Shown: positions 10,304 to 19,880 of the stretch, piece after piece
How positions within the stretch are numbered: the stretch's first letter is position 1
Layout of the letters: each line of letters opens with the position of its first letter
Assembly (NCBI GenBank): GCA_003569125.1
Contig: BGOG01000001.1
Span: 62,001-126,000, forward strand
Source of the DNA: Acidimicrobiaceae bacterium
Lineage (GTDB): Bacteria > Actinomycetota > Acidimicrobiia > Acidimicrobiales > Ilumatobacteraceae
DNA length: 64,000 nucleotides
Direction of reading: 5' to 3'
Program-made: the position numbers and the translations under genes
Notes under the pieces: model-generated
The model's database searches: none
What the model saw: only the letters and a program-made list of their open reading frames with translations
Told to the model about the DNA's origin: nothing

Positions 10304-10858
10304 GTGCCCGCCAGAATACGACTATTAACAAAAATCGCCACCATAATTCTGGTTCTCGTTTTTGGTGCAGTTGTTTTGCGTTTGGCTAACCGAGGCGATG
10401 ATGTTACTTATAAATTAACCAGCGGCATCGCAACGAACGTCGACAACAAAGGTTCTCAATTAGTTGAAGTTGATTTGCTGACAATTTCTGGCGAAACTAT
10501 TTCAACTAGTGCTCTGATCGGCAGGCCAGCGATAATCAACATTTGGTATTCGACCTGTGAACCTTGTCGACGAGAACTTCCGGTTTTGGCGCAGGGCGCT
10601 CTTGAATACAACGACAAGGTGCGTTTCGTCGGTGTCAACATTAAAGATTCAGCGAGAGTTGCCTCTGAGTTCGCCAGCAAATACGGCGTAGATTTCGAGA
10701 TCTATCTAGATAATTCCGGTGCGTTCATCAGCAAGAGTGGTATTGGCACCGCCCCAGTAACCCTGGCGGTCAACGCTCAAGGTGTGATTATCAACCAAAT
10801 CGCCGGCGAACTAAGCGTGGCCAAACTTGACGAACTCGTGGCAGAGTTGTTGAAATGA
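10304..10858 (+). CDS. TlpA/ResA-like thioredoxin-fold protein
   Basis: IINIWYSTCEPCRRELPVL (CxxC), N-terminal TM anchor. Confidence 0.88.
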   Translation: MPARIRLLTKIATIILVLVFGAVVLRLANRGDDVTYKLTSGIATNVDNKGSQLVEVDLLTISGETISTSALIGRPAIINIWYSTCEPCRRELPVLAQGALEYNDKVRFVGVNIKDSARVASEFASKYGVDFEIYLDNSGAFISKSGIGTAPVTLAVNAQGVIINQIAGELSVAKLDELVAELLK

Positions 10859-11700
10859 TATTTGCGGTGCAGGGTAACTTTGCCTACTCGTTCATCTTGG
10901 GCGTGCTGGCGGCGGTCAACCCGTGCGGATTCGTTTTATTGCCAACATATTTAATATTCTTTCTGGGCACCCGAGAAGAAATTGATGCAACCGCAACAGA
11001 TCGAATTCGGCGCGCACTCGTGGTCAGTTCAGGGGTCTCGGTCGGTTTTCTCGGGGTCTTTCTCGTCGTCGGTGTGATCTCGCGGTTATTCACACAATGG
11101 ATTGAAGTAAACGCGAAATACGCATCGCTATTGATCGGCGTAATTTTATTGATTGCTGGTCTGCGAATGATTGCTGGATGGACACCAAAGTTTGCCATGC
11201 CTCAATTCGCCGGAAGTCAAAATAAAAGTTTTCGAGCGATGGCGATTTACGGTGTGGCTTATGCGGTTGCTTCAATCGGCTGCACGATTGGTTTTTTGAC
11301 CACGGCTGTTTTTGGTTCAATCGCTTTACATGGTTTTATCTCTGGTGTGATCAGCATCTTGCTCTACGGTCTCGGCATGGCTTTGCTCGTTACCGGGCTC
11401 ACAGTGAGTTTGGCTTTTGCTAAAACTGGATTAGTCACATTGATCAAGAACCGTCTGCACATAATTGAACGCCTGGGTGCAATATTTGTTTCTTTGACGG
11501 GCTTCTATCTGATTTCGTATTGGTACGCGGCAATATCCGAGAACTCGTCAAACCGTTTCGTTTCGAAGACAGAGCACTACCAGACCAAAGTGGCCTCGTT
11601 TCTGCAACAACAAGGTGCGATACCGTTGGCAATCGCGCTTTGCTCACTGGTTGGTGTCGCGATCTTTCTCGGCTCGCAGAAGCGGGTCAAAGCAAAATGA
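10855..11700 (+). CDS. ccdA: cytochrome c biogenesis protein CcdA-like
   Basis: GVLAAVNPCGFVLLPTYLIFFLG and GCTIGFLTTAV DsbD/CcdA signatures, 6 TM. Confidence 0.88.
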   Translation: MIFAVQGNFAYSFILGVLAAVNPCGFVLLPTYLIFFLGTREEIDATATDRIRRALVVSSGVSVGFLGVFLVVGVISRLFTQWIEVNAKYASLLIGVILLIAGLRMIAGWTPKFAMPQFAGSQNKSFRAMAIYGVAYAVASIGCTIGFLTTAVFGSIALHGFISGVISILLYGLGMALLVTGLTVSLAFAKTGLVTLIKNRLHIIERLGAIFVSLTGFYLISYWYAAISENSSNRFVSKTEHYQTKVASFLQQQGAIPLAIALCSLVGVAIFLGSQKRVKAK

Positions 11701-12302
11701 TGTTCGCCAAACTTCTCGCCCATCCAGATGTCAAAGAAGTCGTCGAATTGCGCGGCAAATTCGGGTTCATGGCATATCACGGTGGCGGATTGGAGCATCT
11801 CACGGATGTCATCGCTCAAAAGTCCGCCGAGCAATCAAATTCGTCATACTACGGTGTGCACCAGCCCCGCGGTTTGAAATGGCATGTTCCATCACACGAA
11901 ATTTCACCGAACTTCTCGACTTCGCTACAGAGTTTTATAAATCATGTCGATATCGTCGTCACGATTCACGGCTTTGGTCGGGAAGGTTTTTTCACTTCAC
12001 TTCTACTGGGCGGACGCAATCGCAACTTGGCGGGTCACTTAAGCACGCACTTAAGACAACATTTGCCGATGTACGAGATCTGTGATGATCTCGAGACGAT
12101 CCCCAGCGATTTGCGCGGGCTACACGACGACAACCCCGTGAATCTGCCCCGGTTAGGCGGTGTACAGATCGAGTTGCCACCACGCGTTCGTGGGGTTGGC
12201 CGATTTTGGAAAGACTGGGTGGGCGATGGTTTGACGCCACACACAGAGTCGCTGATAACCGCTTTGGTTTCTGGATCTAAATCTTGGCAGAATCAAAAAT
12301 AG
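11697..12302 (+). CDS. poly-gamma-glutamate hydrolase family protein (PF05908-like)
   Basis: YHGGGLEHLTDVIA..., VVTIHGFGREGFFTSLLLGGRN, GGVQIELPPRVR; overlaps ccdA stop by ATGA. Confidence 0.72.
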   Translation: MMFAKLLAHPDVKEVVELRGKFGFMAYHGGGLEHLTDVIAQKSAEQSNSSYYGVHQPRGLKWHVPSHEISPNFSTSLQSFINHVDIVVTIHGFGREGFFTSLLLGGRNRNLAGHLSTHLRQHLPMYEICDDLETIPSDLRGLHDDNPVNLPRLGGVQIELPPRVRGVGRFWKDWVGDGLTPHTESLITALVSGSKSWQNQK

Positions 12303-12944
12303 CTAAGGAGCAAGGCGTTCAATTCGCCATGGCGAATCACTAGCCGCGCGTGTATAAACGAAACGATCATGCAGGCGGCTCGGCCGACCTTGCCAAAACT
12401 CAATTGCGGTCGGCGCAATGCACCATCCACCCCAGGTCTCGGGTCGCGTAATCGGCTTCTCGCCAAATTTTTTACGAACTTCAATTAGCCGCGCTTCGAT
12501 GAAATTTCGATCCGGTATCACCTGAGATTGTGGCGACGCCCACGCACCAATTTGAGATTCACGTGGTCGCGATGCAAAGTATTCATCGCTTTGTTGTTCT
12601 GAAACTCGTTGCACGGTGCCACGAACGCGAACTTGTCGATGCAGATCAAGCCAGGCGAAAACAGCGCTGGCAACCGGGTTCGTGATCAGCTGAAAACTCT
12701 TGGCACTGTCGTAATTTGTATAAAACACGAAGCCTTCTTTGTCTACGCGACGTGCCAAGACCACGCGCGAATCGGGCGCCGAATTTTCGTCAACAGTTGA
12801 CACGGTCATGGCGTTTGGTTCTGCCACCCCGGCACTGGCTGCTTCTTCATACCAGAGATTCCATTGCACGATTGGATCAATATCTAAATCGGCGCGCTCC
12901 AAACCGGCGGTTTCATATTGCACGCGCCGATCGCGCAGACTCAT
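12303..12944 (-). CDS. pdxH: pyridoxamine 5'-phosphate oxidase
   Basis: FYTNYDSAKSFQL, QVRVRGTVQRVSEQQSDEYFASRPRESQIGAWAS, WGGWCIAPTAIEFWQGRPSRLHDR. Confidence 0.96.
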   Translation of the reverse strand: MSLRDRRVQYETAGLERADLDIDPIVQWNLWYEEAASAGVAEPNAMTVSTVDENSAPDSRVVLARRVDKEGFVFYTNYDSAKSFQLITNPVASAVFAWLDLHRQVRVRGTVQRVSEQQSDEYFASRPRESQIGAWASPQSQVIPDRNFIEARLIEVRKKFGEKPITRPETWGGWCIAPTAIEFWQGRPSRLHDRFVYTRAASDSPWRIERLAP

Positions 12945-14248
12945 GATTTGGCTCGTGAACTAGTTGAAATTACTTTTGCCCCGCGCATATAGGGCTGCAA
13001 AACTTCTGGTATCGCCACTGAACCATCAGCCTGACGATAGTTTTCAAGAATCGCAGCCCACACGCGGGGCACGGCTAGCGCCGACGCATTTAAAGTGTGT
13101 GCCATCTCACTGCCTTTTGCACCAGCATGTTTGCAACGAATTTCGGCGCGTCGGGCTTGATAGTCGCTGAACCAACTGATCGAACTCACTTCGAGCCATT
13201 GATCACAACCAGGTGCATAAACCTCGATATCAAAACTGCGGTGATGGGATTGACCGAGATCACCCGTACAAATTTCAAGTACTCGATATGGCAAACCCAG
13301 CGCAGCAATTGTCGATTCGACCCGATCGGTCAGTTCTTTGAGCATTTCTGGCGCTTGTTGTGCGGTGGTCACCGCCAAGATTTCTACTTTGTCAAACTCG
13401 TGTGTGCGCAACATTCCGCGCGTGTCACGACCAGCAGAACCAGCCTCGCGGCGAAAGCACGAGGTATGCGCCATATAACGAAGCGGAAGATCTTGGGCAT
13501 TGAGTGTCTCGGATGCGTGCAAACTCGTCAGCGGAACCTCGGCAGTGGGTATGCACCACAAATCGTCGCGCTCAATTGCAAATGCATCATCAGCAAACTT
13601 TGGCAACTGACCTGTTGCCGTGAGTGTGCTGGTTAAAACCAAACTTGGTGGACGAATTTCTTCGAACGCATCAGCGTTGCGGTCAAGTGCAAGTTGGCAC
13701 AGTGCTCGGGCCATCGTTGCGCCGAGACCTCGTTGCATCGTGAACATTGATCCACTTATTTTTGTTGCACGTTCATTGTCGAGAATTCCGAGTGCTGAAC
13801 CCGTCTCCCAATGTGGCACACGCTGATAATCAGCAAATTGCGCCGGCATCTGCAATGGTCCCTTGATGACTTTGTTGTCTTTGTCACCACTGCCATCACT
13901 GACTTCTGGGTGTGGAAGATTTGGAATCGTCAATAGTATTTCGCGCAATGCCAGACTCACTTCGTCGTATTCGTTGGCTAGTTTCTTTTCTGTTTCACCA
14001 AGCGCTCGACTCTGCGCCATCAAAGCATCAGCGCCAGACTCATCCTTGCTTCTACGCATGGTCGCCACATCTTTCGACAAACCGTTGACCTGTGCCCGAA
14101 TCGAATCACGCTCATTGGTGATGTCACGCAACCGAGCATCAAGTTGTTGAGCCTGCTCAAGATCGTGAATTAGTGCCGGTTTACCACGGCGAGTCATCGC
14201 TGCCTTGACAAACTCGGGCTCGGAGCGAAGTAAACGAACGTCAATCAC
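12941..14248 (-). CDS. serS: serine--tRNA ligase
   Basis: MIDVRLLRSEPEFVK N-term, class II motifs (YMAHTSCFRREAGSAGRDTRGMLRTHEFDKVE). Confidence 0.97.
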   Translation of the reverse strand: MIDVRLLRSEPEFVKAAMTRRGKPALIHDLEQAQQLDARLRDITNERDSIRAQVNGLSKDVATMRRSKDESGADALMAQSRALGETEKKLANEYDEVSLALREILLTIPNLPHPEVSDGSGDKDNKVIKGPLQMPAQFADYQRVPHWETGSALGILDNERATKISGSMFTMQRGLGATMARALCQLALDRNADAFEEIRPPSLVLTSTLTATGQLPKFADDAFAIERDDLWCIPTAEVPLTSLHASETLNAQDLPLRYMAHTSCFRREAGSAGRDTRGMLRTHEFDKVEILAVTTAQQAPEMLKELTDRVESTIAALGLPYRVLEICTGDLGQSHHRSFDIEVYAPGCDQWLEVSSISWFSDYQARRAEIRCKHAGAKGSEMAHTLNASALAVPRVWAAILENYRQADGSVAIPEVLQPYMRGAKVISTSSRAKS

Positions 14249-14318
14249 ACAGTTAGATTAGCGGTCAGATGTCCGACATGATGTCTTGATTACGTTGTGC
14301 GTTGCGTACCCTGAAGGT

Positions 14319-15269
14319 GTGAATACGAGTCGCGTAACTAAATATCCGAACAGCACAGGCGATATTTCTGTGAAGGTGCGCAATCTTGTTGTTAATTATG
14401 GTGACCTTCGTGCAGTCTCGAATATTTCTTTTGATGCCACGGCCGGATGCGTGACAGCAGTCATCGGACCAAATGGCGCAGGTAAAACAACAACTATGGA
14501 GGTCTGTAGTGGAGTTCGCACTGCCACGAGCGGTGAAGTTTCGGTGCTCGGTCTAGATCCACAACGAGATCGTTTGAAGATGAATTCGCGAATCGGCGTG
14601 ATGTTGCAAGATGGTGGCGTCTACCCGAGTGCTCGCGTTGGCGAAGTGCTCGGGCATTACTGCACATTGTTCGGCAATCGAATCGCCGCCCTCGATCTGC
14701 TTGTTGCGGTTGATCTAGTCGCGAAACAAAAATCAACTTGGCGCAAACTTTCGGGTGGTGAGAAACAAAGACTTTCACTTGCACTCGCACTCGCATCCAA
14801 GCCTGAGGTTGCGTTTTTAGATGAGCCAACTTCTGGTGTTGACATCGTGGGACGAGATCTAATTCGCCAAATCGTACGCGACCTTGCCAATTCTGGTTGT
14901 GCCGTTATTCTTGCGACTCACGAACTCGACGAGGCTCAAAGAATGGCCGACAATGTCGTGATGTTTAATCAGGGACGGTTGATCGCCAATACGTCGCTCA
15001 AAGATTTGCTGGGCACTAATCAAAGTGTCAGCTTGCGCACGACAAGCAAAGTAGATCTTCTTGAACTTGGTGATCATATGAACTGTCGCGTCGAACAACA
15101 CGGCACCGAAGTACACCTTTTCGCTGTTTCTGATGCCAATTTCATTGCGAGGTTGAGTGCGTGGTTTGTTCAGCGAAATTTGGTTCTCGATGATTTACGA
15201 GTCGGTACACCACAACTCGAGGATATTTACCGAGACTTGAACAACTCAGCAAAAGAAAACGACGAATGA
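14319..15269 (+). CDS. ABC transporter ATP-binding protein
   Basis: GPNGAGKTTTMEV Walker A, LSGGEKQRLSLALAL signature, VAFLDEPTSGVD Walker B. Confidence 0.95.
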   Translation: MNTSRVTKYPNSTGDISVKVRNLVVNYGDLRAVSNISFDATAGCVTAVIGPNGAGKTTTMEVCSGVRTATSGEVSVLGLDPQRDRLKMNSRIGVMLQDGGVYPSARVGEVLGHYCTLFGNRIAALDLLVAVDLVAKQKSTWRKLSGGEKQRLSLALALASKPEVAFLDEPTSGVDIVGRDLIRQIVRDLANSGCAVILATHELDEAQRMADNVVMFNQGRLIANTSLKDLLGTNQSVSLRTTSKVDLLELGDHMNCRVEQHGTEVHLFAVSDANFIARLSAWFVQRNLVLDDLRVGTPQLEDIYRDLNNSAKENDE

Positions 15270-15991
15270 ACATGTTTCGTTCGCAACTTCGCCAAGAGTT
15301 GGTGGTGATGGCTCGTAATGGTGAGCAACTACTTCTGCTGATTGGGATACCGATTCTGTTGTTGATTTTTTTCTCTCAGGTTGATGTCTTACCGACTCAA
15401 GGTTTATCTGCCGTCGCATTTCTTGTTCCCGGAATTTTGGCTCTCGCCGTGATCTCAAGTGCGATGGTCAGCCTCGGTATCGCCACGGGGTTCGAGCGCA
15501 GTTATGGCGTACTGCGACGCCTCGGCACGACACCACTTGGTACACCCAGACTTGTATTCGCAAAAGTCGTTGCAACGTGTCTCGTCGAGTCTGCACAGTT
15601 AATGCTGTTAGTTGTCGCCGGGCTGGCACTCGGATGGCGACCGGTCGATGTGGACTGGTTGATCGTATTAGTGGCAATCCTTCTCGGTACGACTTGTTTC
15701 GCTGGTATCGGTCTGACACTCGCTGGCCGATTGCGTGCGGAAGTCAATCTTGCGGCTCAAAATGGTTTGTATCTCTTGCTTTTATTGCTTGGTGGAATAA
15801 TCGTGCCGAACGAAGAATTACCCCCAGCCGCCAGATCGTTTGCAGGTTGGCTGCCAAGTAGCGCACTAAGCGAGATTCTTCGAAATAGTTTCAGTTCTCG
15901 AGACTTAGTTTTTGAGAACTTGGTCGTGTTGGTGGTTTGGTCTTTGGCGATGTGCAGCACAGCGGTGCTGTTTTTTAGATGGTCTGACTAG
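15266..15991 (+). CDS. ABC-2 type transporter permease
   Basis: 6 TM; FERSYGVLRRLGTTPL, GGIIVPNEELPPAARSFAGWLPSSALSEILR. Confidence 0.88.
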   Translation: MNMFRSQLRQELVVMARNGEQLLLLIGIPILLLIFFSQVDVLPTQGLSAVAFLVPGILALAVISSAMVSLGIATGFERSYGVLRRLGTTPLGTPRLVFAKVVATCLVESAQLMLLVVAGLALGWRPVDVDWLIVLVAILLGTTCFAGIGLTLAGRLRAEVNLAAQNGLYLLLLLLGGIIVPNEELPPAARSFAGWLPSSALSEILRNSFSSRDLVFENLVVLVVWSLAMCSTAVLFFRWSD

Positions 15992-16923
15992 TTAGAAGGA
16001 TATGAATTGGGATCAATCGCCGGCGGCACCCGCCCAAAAGCATCCTGAACGTCACCGAAAGTCAAGGTTGAATCGGTGCCGACATCGTTCGTCGGGCGAT
16101 ACGAACGATCACCAGAGAATGCCGGTGTGAATCGTTTGAAGAATATAAAAATTATTATCGACCACAAGAAAAATGATCCGCCGACTTTCATTATCGCACC
16201 CGCGATTTGTTGATCGGTCGTGACCGAAACACCCCAGACTCGAATAGCAATGTCATAGTGCTTATAGACAACACCCTCGGCAAAAGTCAACCAGCCAGCA
16301 GGTACCGTCGGAATGACCGACATCAAGAATAGATAGATCATTTTTCCACCCGCTTGCAGATGCAATTGTTTATCAGGCCCACAAATTGGCATCCAAACCA
16401 ACACTGCAGTCAGTACCAATGCCACATGCAGTCCATAATGCATTGGCGCATTTGAAACGCTGCGATTTACAACATCTGGAATGTGCGTGATCATCACGAT
16501 CAAATTAAACGCCACACCGGCGATCACAGGCTTTGCTAAAAATACAATCACTCTCCGCGCGCGACCGTGGCCGAACACAGAGTCAAAAAGCCACTTGGGG
16601 ATTGCCAATAATATAAGTGGGGGCATGAAGTATGACAACACCATGTGTTGAAACATGTGAACCGAATACAGATACTCCTCGGCTATGTCATGTACAGGCC
16701 AATCTGATGCCAACCACAACATCAAGATTGCGGCGACGAATGCGTATCTTTGCTTTCGAGTTGTGACCTGACCTGACTTAACGGCAACCGGCCCGATAAC
16801 CCGAACTGCGTAGATGTAGGCGCCCAAGACAGCGACGACCAACAACCAAACTTCTGGATGCGGCTGAAATCTCCACGGATTTATCAGTTCGCCAGAGAGC
16901 CGATTAGCCATTAAAGCGACCAT
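15988..16923 (-). CDS. ctaG: cytochrome c oxidase assembly protein, caa3-CtaG family
   Basis: HDIAEEYLYSVHMFQHMVLSYFMPPLILLAIP, multi-TM, beside cta genes. Confidence 0.85.
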   Translation of the reverse strand: MVALMANRLSGELINPWRFQPHPEVWLLVVAVLGAYIYAVRVIGPVAVKSGQVTTRKQRYAFVAAILMLWLASDWPVHDIAEEYLYSVHMFQHMVLSYFMPPLILLAIPKWLFDSVFGHGRARRVIVFLAKPVIAGVAFNLIVMITHIPDVVNRSVSNAPMHYGLHVALVLTAVLVWMPICGPDKQLHLQAGGKMIYLFLMSVIPTVPAGWLTFAEGVVYKHYDIAIRVWGVSVTTDQQIAGAIMKVGGSFFLWSIIIFIFFKRFTPAFSGDRSYRPTNDVGTDSTLTFGDVQDAFGRVPPAIDPNSYPSN

Positions 16924-16941
16924 TGCCCTTGCTTCCGATAA

Positions 16942-17277
16942 TTATTGAATGAAAAATTTAAAAGTCGCAAGAAACGCGGCATACACACCGACAGCAAGAA
17001 TCAGCCCTGCGTAAAACATGAAACTAAATATTTTATTATCAAATTTCAAATGCATGAAATAGCTCACGACCATAATAAATTTCACGGCCATCATGATCAA
17101 TAGCGCCGGAAGAAAAAACGGACCAAAGTCGATGTAAACAGTTGAAACTTCAAGAGCCGTAATCGCTGCCAAGATCGCGGCAATGCGAATATAACCCGCA
17201 TTGCTCATGCCATGAGTTTCTGCATGATTTTCTGCAAGCTCGGTGCCAGCGGCTTTGTGTGTCGTGTCTGTAGTCAT
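16942..17277 (-). CDS. cytochrome c oxidase subunit IV family protein
   Basis: YIDFGPFFLPALLIMMAVKFIMVVSYFMHLKFD; position in cta operon. Confidence 0.82.
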   Translation of the reverse strand: MTTDTTHKAAGTELAENHAETHGMSNAGYIRIAAILAAITALEVSTVYIDFGPFFLPALLIMMAVKFIMVVSYFMHLKFDNKIFSFMFYAGLILAVGVYAAFLATFKFFIQ

Positions 17278-17279
17278 GA

Positions 17280-17870
17280 TCAAACCGGGATCAAATAAAC
17301 CAGGGTAAAGATGATGATCCAAACAATGTCAACAAAGTGCCAATACAGACCGATCATCTCGACAACCTCGGCTTTTTTGCCGGGTACTTCGCTGCGTTTG
17401 AAGATGCCGACGAGTGCCATCAACATAATGATTCCAACTGTGACGTGCACACCGTGAAACCCAGTCAGTGTGTAGAAACTTGAGCCAAACAAACTTGTTG
17501 AAAATCCAAGGCCTTCGTTGTAAAAAGCGGTGAATTCGTAAACCTGACCACCAACGAATGTGGCACCCAACAATGCCGTCACGGTCAGCCAAAGATTGGT
17601 TTTTTTATCTTCGCTTTTGTGTGCCGCGCTGACAGCAAGAACCATCGTCAGAGAACTCATCAACAACACAAAACTGCTTACCGAAGTAAACGGAATATCA
17701 AATATCTGTGCTGGTCGTGGACCACCGGTTACACGCCCGCGGTAAAGCATGTAAGTCGAGATCAAACCACCGAACAACAAACATTCTGAACCTAAAAATG
17801 TCCACATTCCCAACTTGATGTTAGAAATACCCGTACTTGATTCGTGGCCGTGTACTGCTGCATCGGTCAT
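17280..17870 (-). CDS. ctaE: cytochrome c oxidase subunit III
   Basis: GMWTFLGSECLLFGGLI, FYTLTGFHGVHVTVGI, YWHFVDIVWIIIFTLVYL. Confidence 0.95.
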   Translation of the reverse strand: MTDAAVHGHESSTGISNIKLGMWTFLGSECLLFGGLISTYMLYRGRVTGGPRPAQIFDIPFTSVSSFVLLMSSLTMVLAVSAAHKSEDKKTNLWLTVTALLGATFVGGQVYEFTAFYNEGLGFSTSLFGSSFYTLTGFHGVHVTVGIIMLMALVGIFKRSEVPGKKAEVVEMIGLYWHFVDIVWIIIFTLVYLIPV

Positions 17871-19858
17871 CAGTGGCCAACCTTGTCAAGTGCGGTTCCG
17901 TGCGCAGCCTGATTTTCAAAATCAGATTCGGGCGCGGTACTTGGTTCTAACGCCCAGCCGAAGGATGCGAATAATAAAATTACTCCTCCAACTACGGCAA
18001 TTAAGTGCGAAAAGATCATTCCAAATGTGATTATCGGAACTGCGCCCGCCAAAACTATCGGCCAATACGACGGCGACGGCATATGGATATGTTTGTCTGC
18101 GTTGCGTTCTTGCTCAGCCAAAACTTCTTCGGCTGTAGCAATCTGACGCATCGTGTGCGTCGCAGGGTCTTCTTCGTATTTGCGATGAAAAAACTCGTCC
18201 AGGTGATGCACCGTTGGGATCACATCAAAGTTGTGTTCTTTTGGCGGGTTACTCGTCATCCACTCGAGACTTCGTGAGTTCCATGGGTCAAGCGGCGACT
18301 TTGTCGGATTGCGCGCCGTGATCACCACGTTGATCAAGAACAACAAGATGCCGACGGCAAGCACGAATGATCCGATTGATGCGACCAAGTTCCAGAATGC
18401 AAAATTAAACAGACCTTCTCCCGCTCGTGCCTCGGTCCACTGGTACATGCGTCGTGGTTGGCCTTGTAAGCCAAGAATGTGCATCGGACCAAAAGTCAGA
18501 TTCATGCCGATAACCATCAACCAGAAGTTCCAATTACCAAGTCGCTCGCTGAGCATCTTGCCGAACATTTTTGGCCACCAATAATAAAAGCCGGAGAATA
18601 TTCCAAGAACGGCACCACCGAACAACACATAGTGAAAGTGGGCGACAATGTAATAAGTATCAGTTTGTTGCGTATCTGATGGCGCAACCGAGTGAGTTAC
18701 TCCAGAAAGACCACCAACCGTGAACAACACGATCAAACCGATCGAAAACTTCATCGCGGTTGAGAAGACCAGTTTTCCACCCCACATTGTCAGTGTCCAG
18801 TTGATGATTTTGACACCCGTTGGCACGGCAATGGCCATTGTTGTCAATGAGAACACTGCAACCGAAACTGGTCCGAGCCCGGAAGCGAACATGTGGTGAG
18901 CCCAAACGCCCCAACCAACAAAACCAATTGCTGCACCGGAGAACACGACGAACGGATATCCGAATAATGGTTTGCGCGAAAACACTGGCAAAACTTCTGA
19001 GACGATACCGAACGACGGCAGAACAAGAATGTAAACCTCAGGATGACCGAAGATCCAAAATAAGTGTTGCCACAACAATGGGTCTGCCCCGGCCGCGACA
19101 TCGAAGAATCGAGCACCAAAGTTGCGTTGAAAAGAAAGTAAGAACAAAGCAACTGTGATTACTGGCACCGCGAATAGCAACAGAAACTGCACGACGGTCA
19201 TCATCCACGTGAAAATTGGCATTTTCATCAACGTCATGCCTGGTGCACGCATGTTCAACACCGTGACGATCAAGTTGATTGAGCCAGTTAGTGATGCGAC
19301 ACCCGCGATCTGCAAACCAAAAGCCCAGAAGTCAATGCCATGTGTTGGCGAAAATACCGGCCCCGAGTTCGGCGCGTACATAAACCAACCACCGTCTGCG
19401 GCTCCACCTAAAAACCATGAGAGATTGATGAAGATACCGCCGAACAAAAGCAACCAGAAACCCAGGGCATTGATCCGCGGAAACGCAACGTCGCGTGCAC
19501 CAATTTGCAACGGGATGAAATAGTTTGCGAACCCGGCCGCCATCGGCATAACAAACAAGAACACCATGGTTGTTGCGTGCATCGTGAACATTTGGTTGTA
19601 AAGATCGGCGTTCAAGACTTTGCCGTTTGGTGCTGCAAGTTGCAATCTAATTAATAACGCCTCAACACCACCGACGATAAAGAAGAACATCGCCGTAGCG
19701 CCATACATCAAACCAAGTTTTTTGTGATCAACAGTGAACACCCATGCGCGCCAACCCGTTGCAGCAACAGGGCGCTTGAGCACGCCGTAAGTTGTTGTCG
19801 GTGTAGCAATGTCAATGCCAGTCGCCGTAACTTCTGTTTCGCGTTCAATAATTGCCAT
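17870..19858 (-). CDS. ctaD: cytochrome c oxidase subunit I with C-terminal extension
   Basis: All ligands present: MHATTMVF, FGHPEVYILVLP, WAHHMF, VAHFHYVL. Confidence 0.97.
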   Translation of the reverse strand: MAIIERETEVTATGIDIATPTTTYGVLKRPVAATGWRAWVFTVDHKKLGLMYGATAMFFFIVGGVEALLIRLQLAAPNGKVLNADLYNQMFTMHATTMVFLFVMPMAAGFANYFIPLQIGARDVAFPRINALGFWLLLFGGIFINLSWFLGGAADGGWFMYAPNSGPVFSPTHGIDFWAFGLQIAGVASLTGSINLIVTVLNMRAPGMTLMKMPIFTWMMTVVQFLLLFAVPVITVALFLLSFQRNFGARFFDVAAGADPLLWQHLFWIFGHPEVYILVLPSFGIVSEVLPVFSRKPLFGYPFVVFSGAAIGFVGWGVWAHHMFASGLGPVSVAVFSLTTMAIAVPTGVKIINWTLTMWGGKLVFSTAMKFSIGLIVLFTVGGLSGVTHSVAPSDTQQTDTYYIVAHFHYVLFGGAVLGIFSGFYYWWPKMFGKMLSERLGNWNFWLMVIGMNLTFGPMHILGLQGQPRRMYQWTEARAGEGLFNFAFWNLVASIGSFVLAVGILLFLINVVITARNPTKSPLDPWNSRSLEWMTSNPPKEHNFDVIPTVHHLDEFFHRKYEEDPATHTMRQIATAEEVLAEQERNADKHIHMPSPSYWPIVLAGAVPIITFGMIFSHLIAVVGGVILLFASFGWALEPSTAPESDFENQAAHGTALDKVGH

Positions 19859-19880
19859 AAATCTTTCTCTGTTTCTCGTG

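Noticed and set aside
13097-13636. 179 aa plus-strand ORF inside serS
   Set aside because: Shadow ORF opposite a full-length seryl-tRNA synthetase
18820-19158. 112 aa plus-strand ORF inside ctaD
   Set aside because: Antisense to a strongly conserved gene; no recognisable domain, composition typical of shadow ORFs
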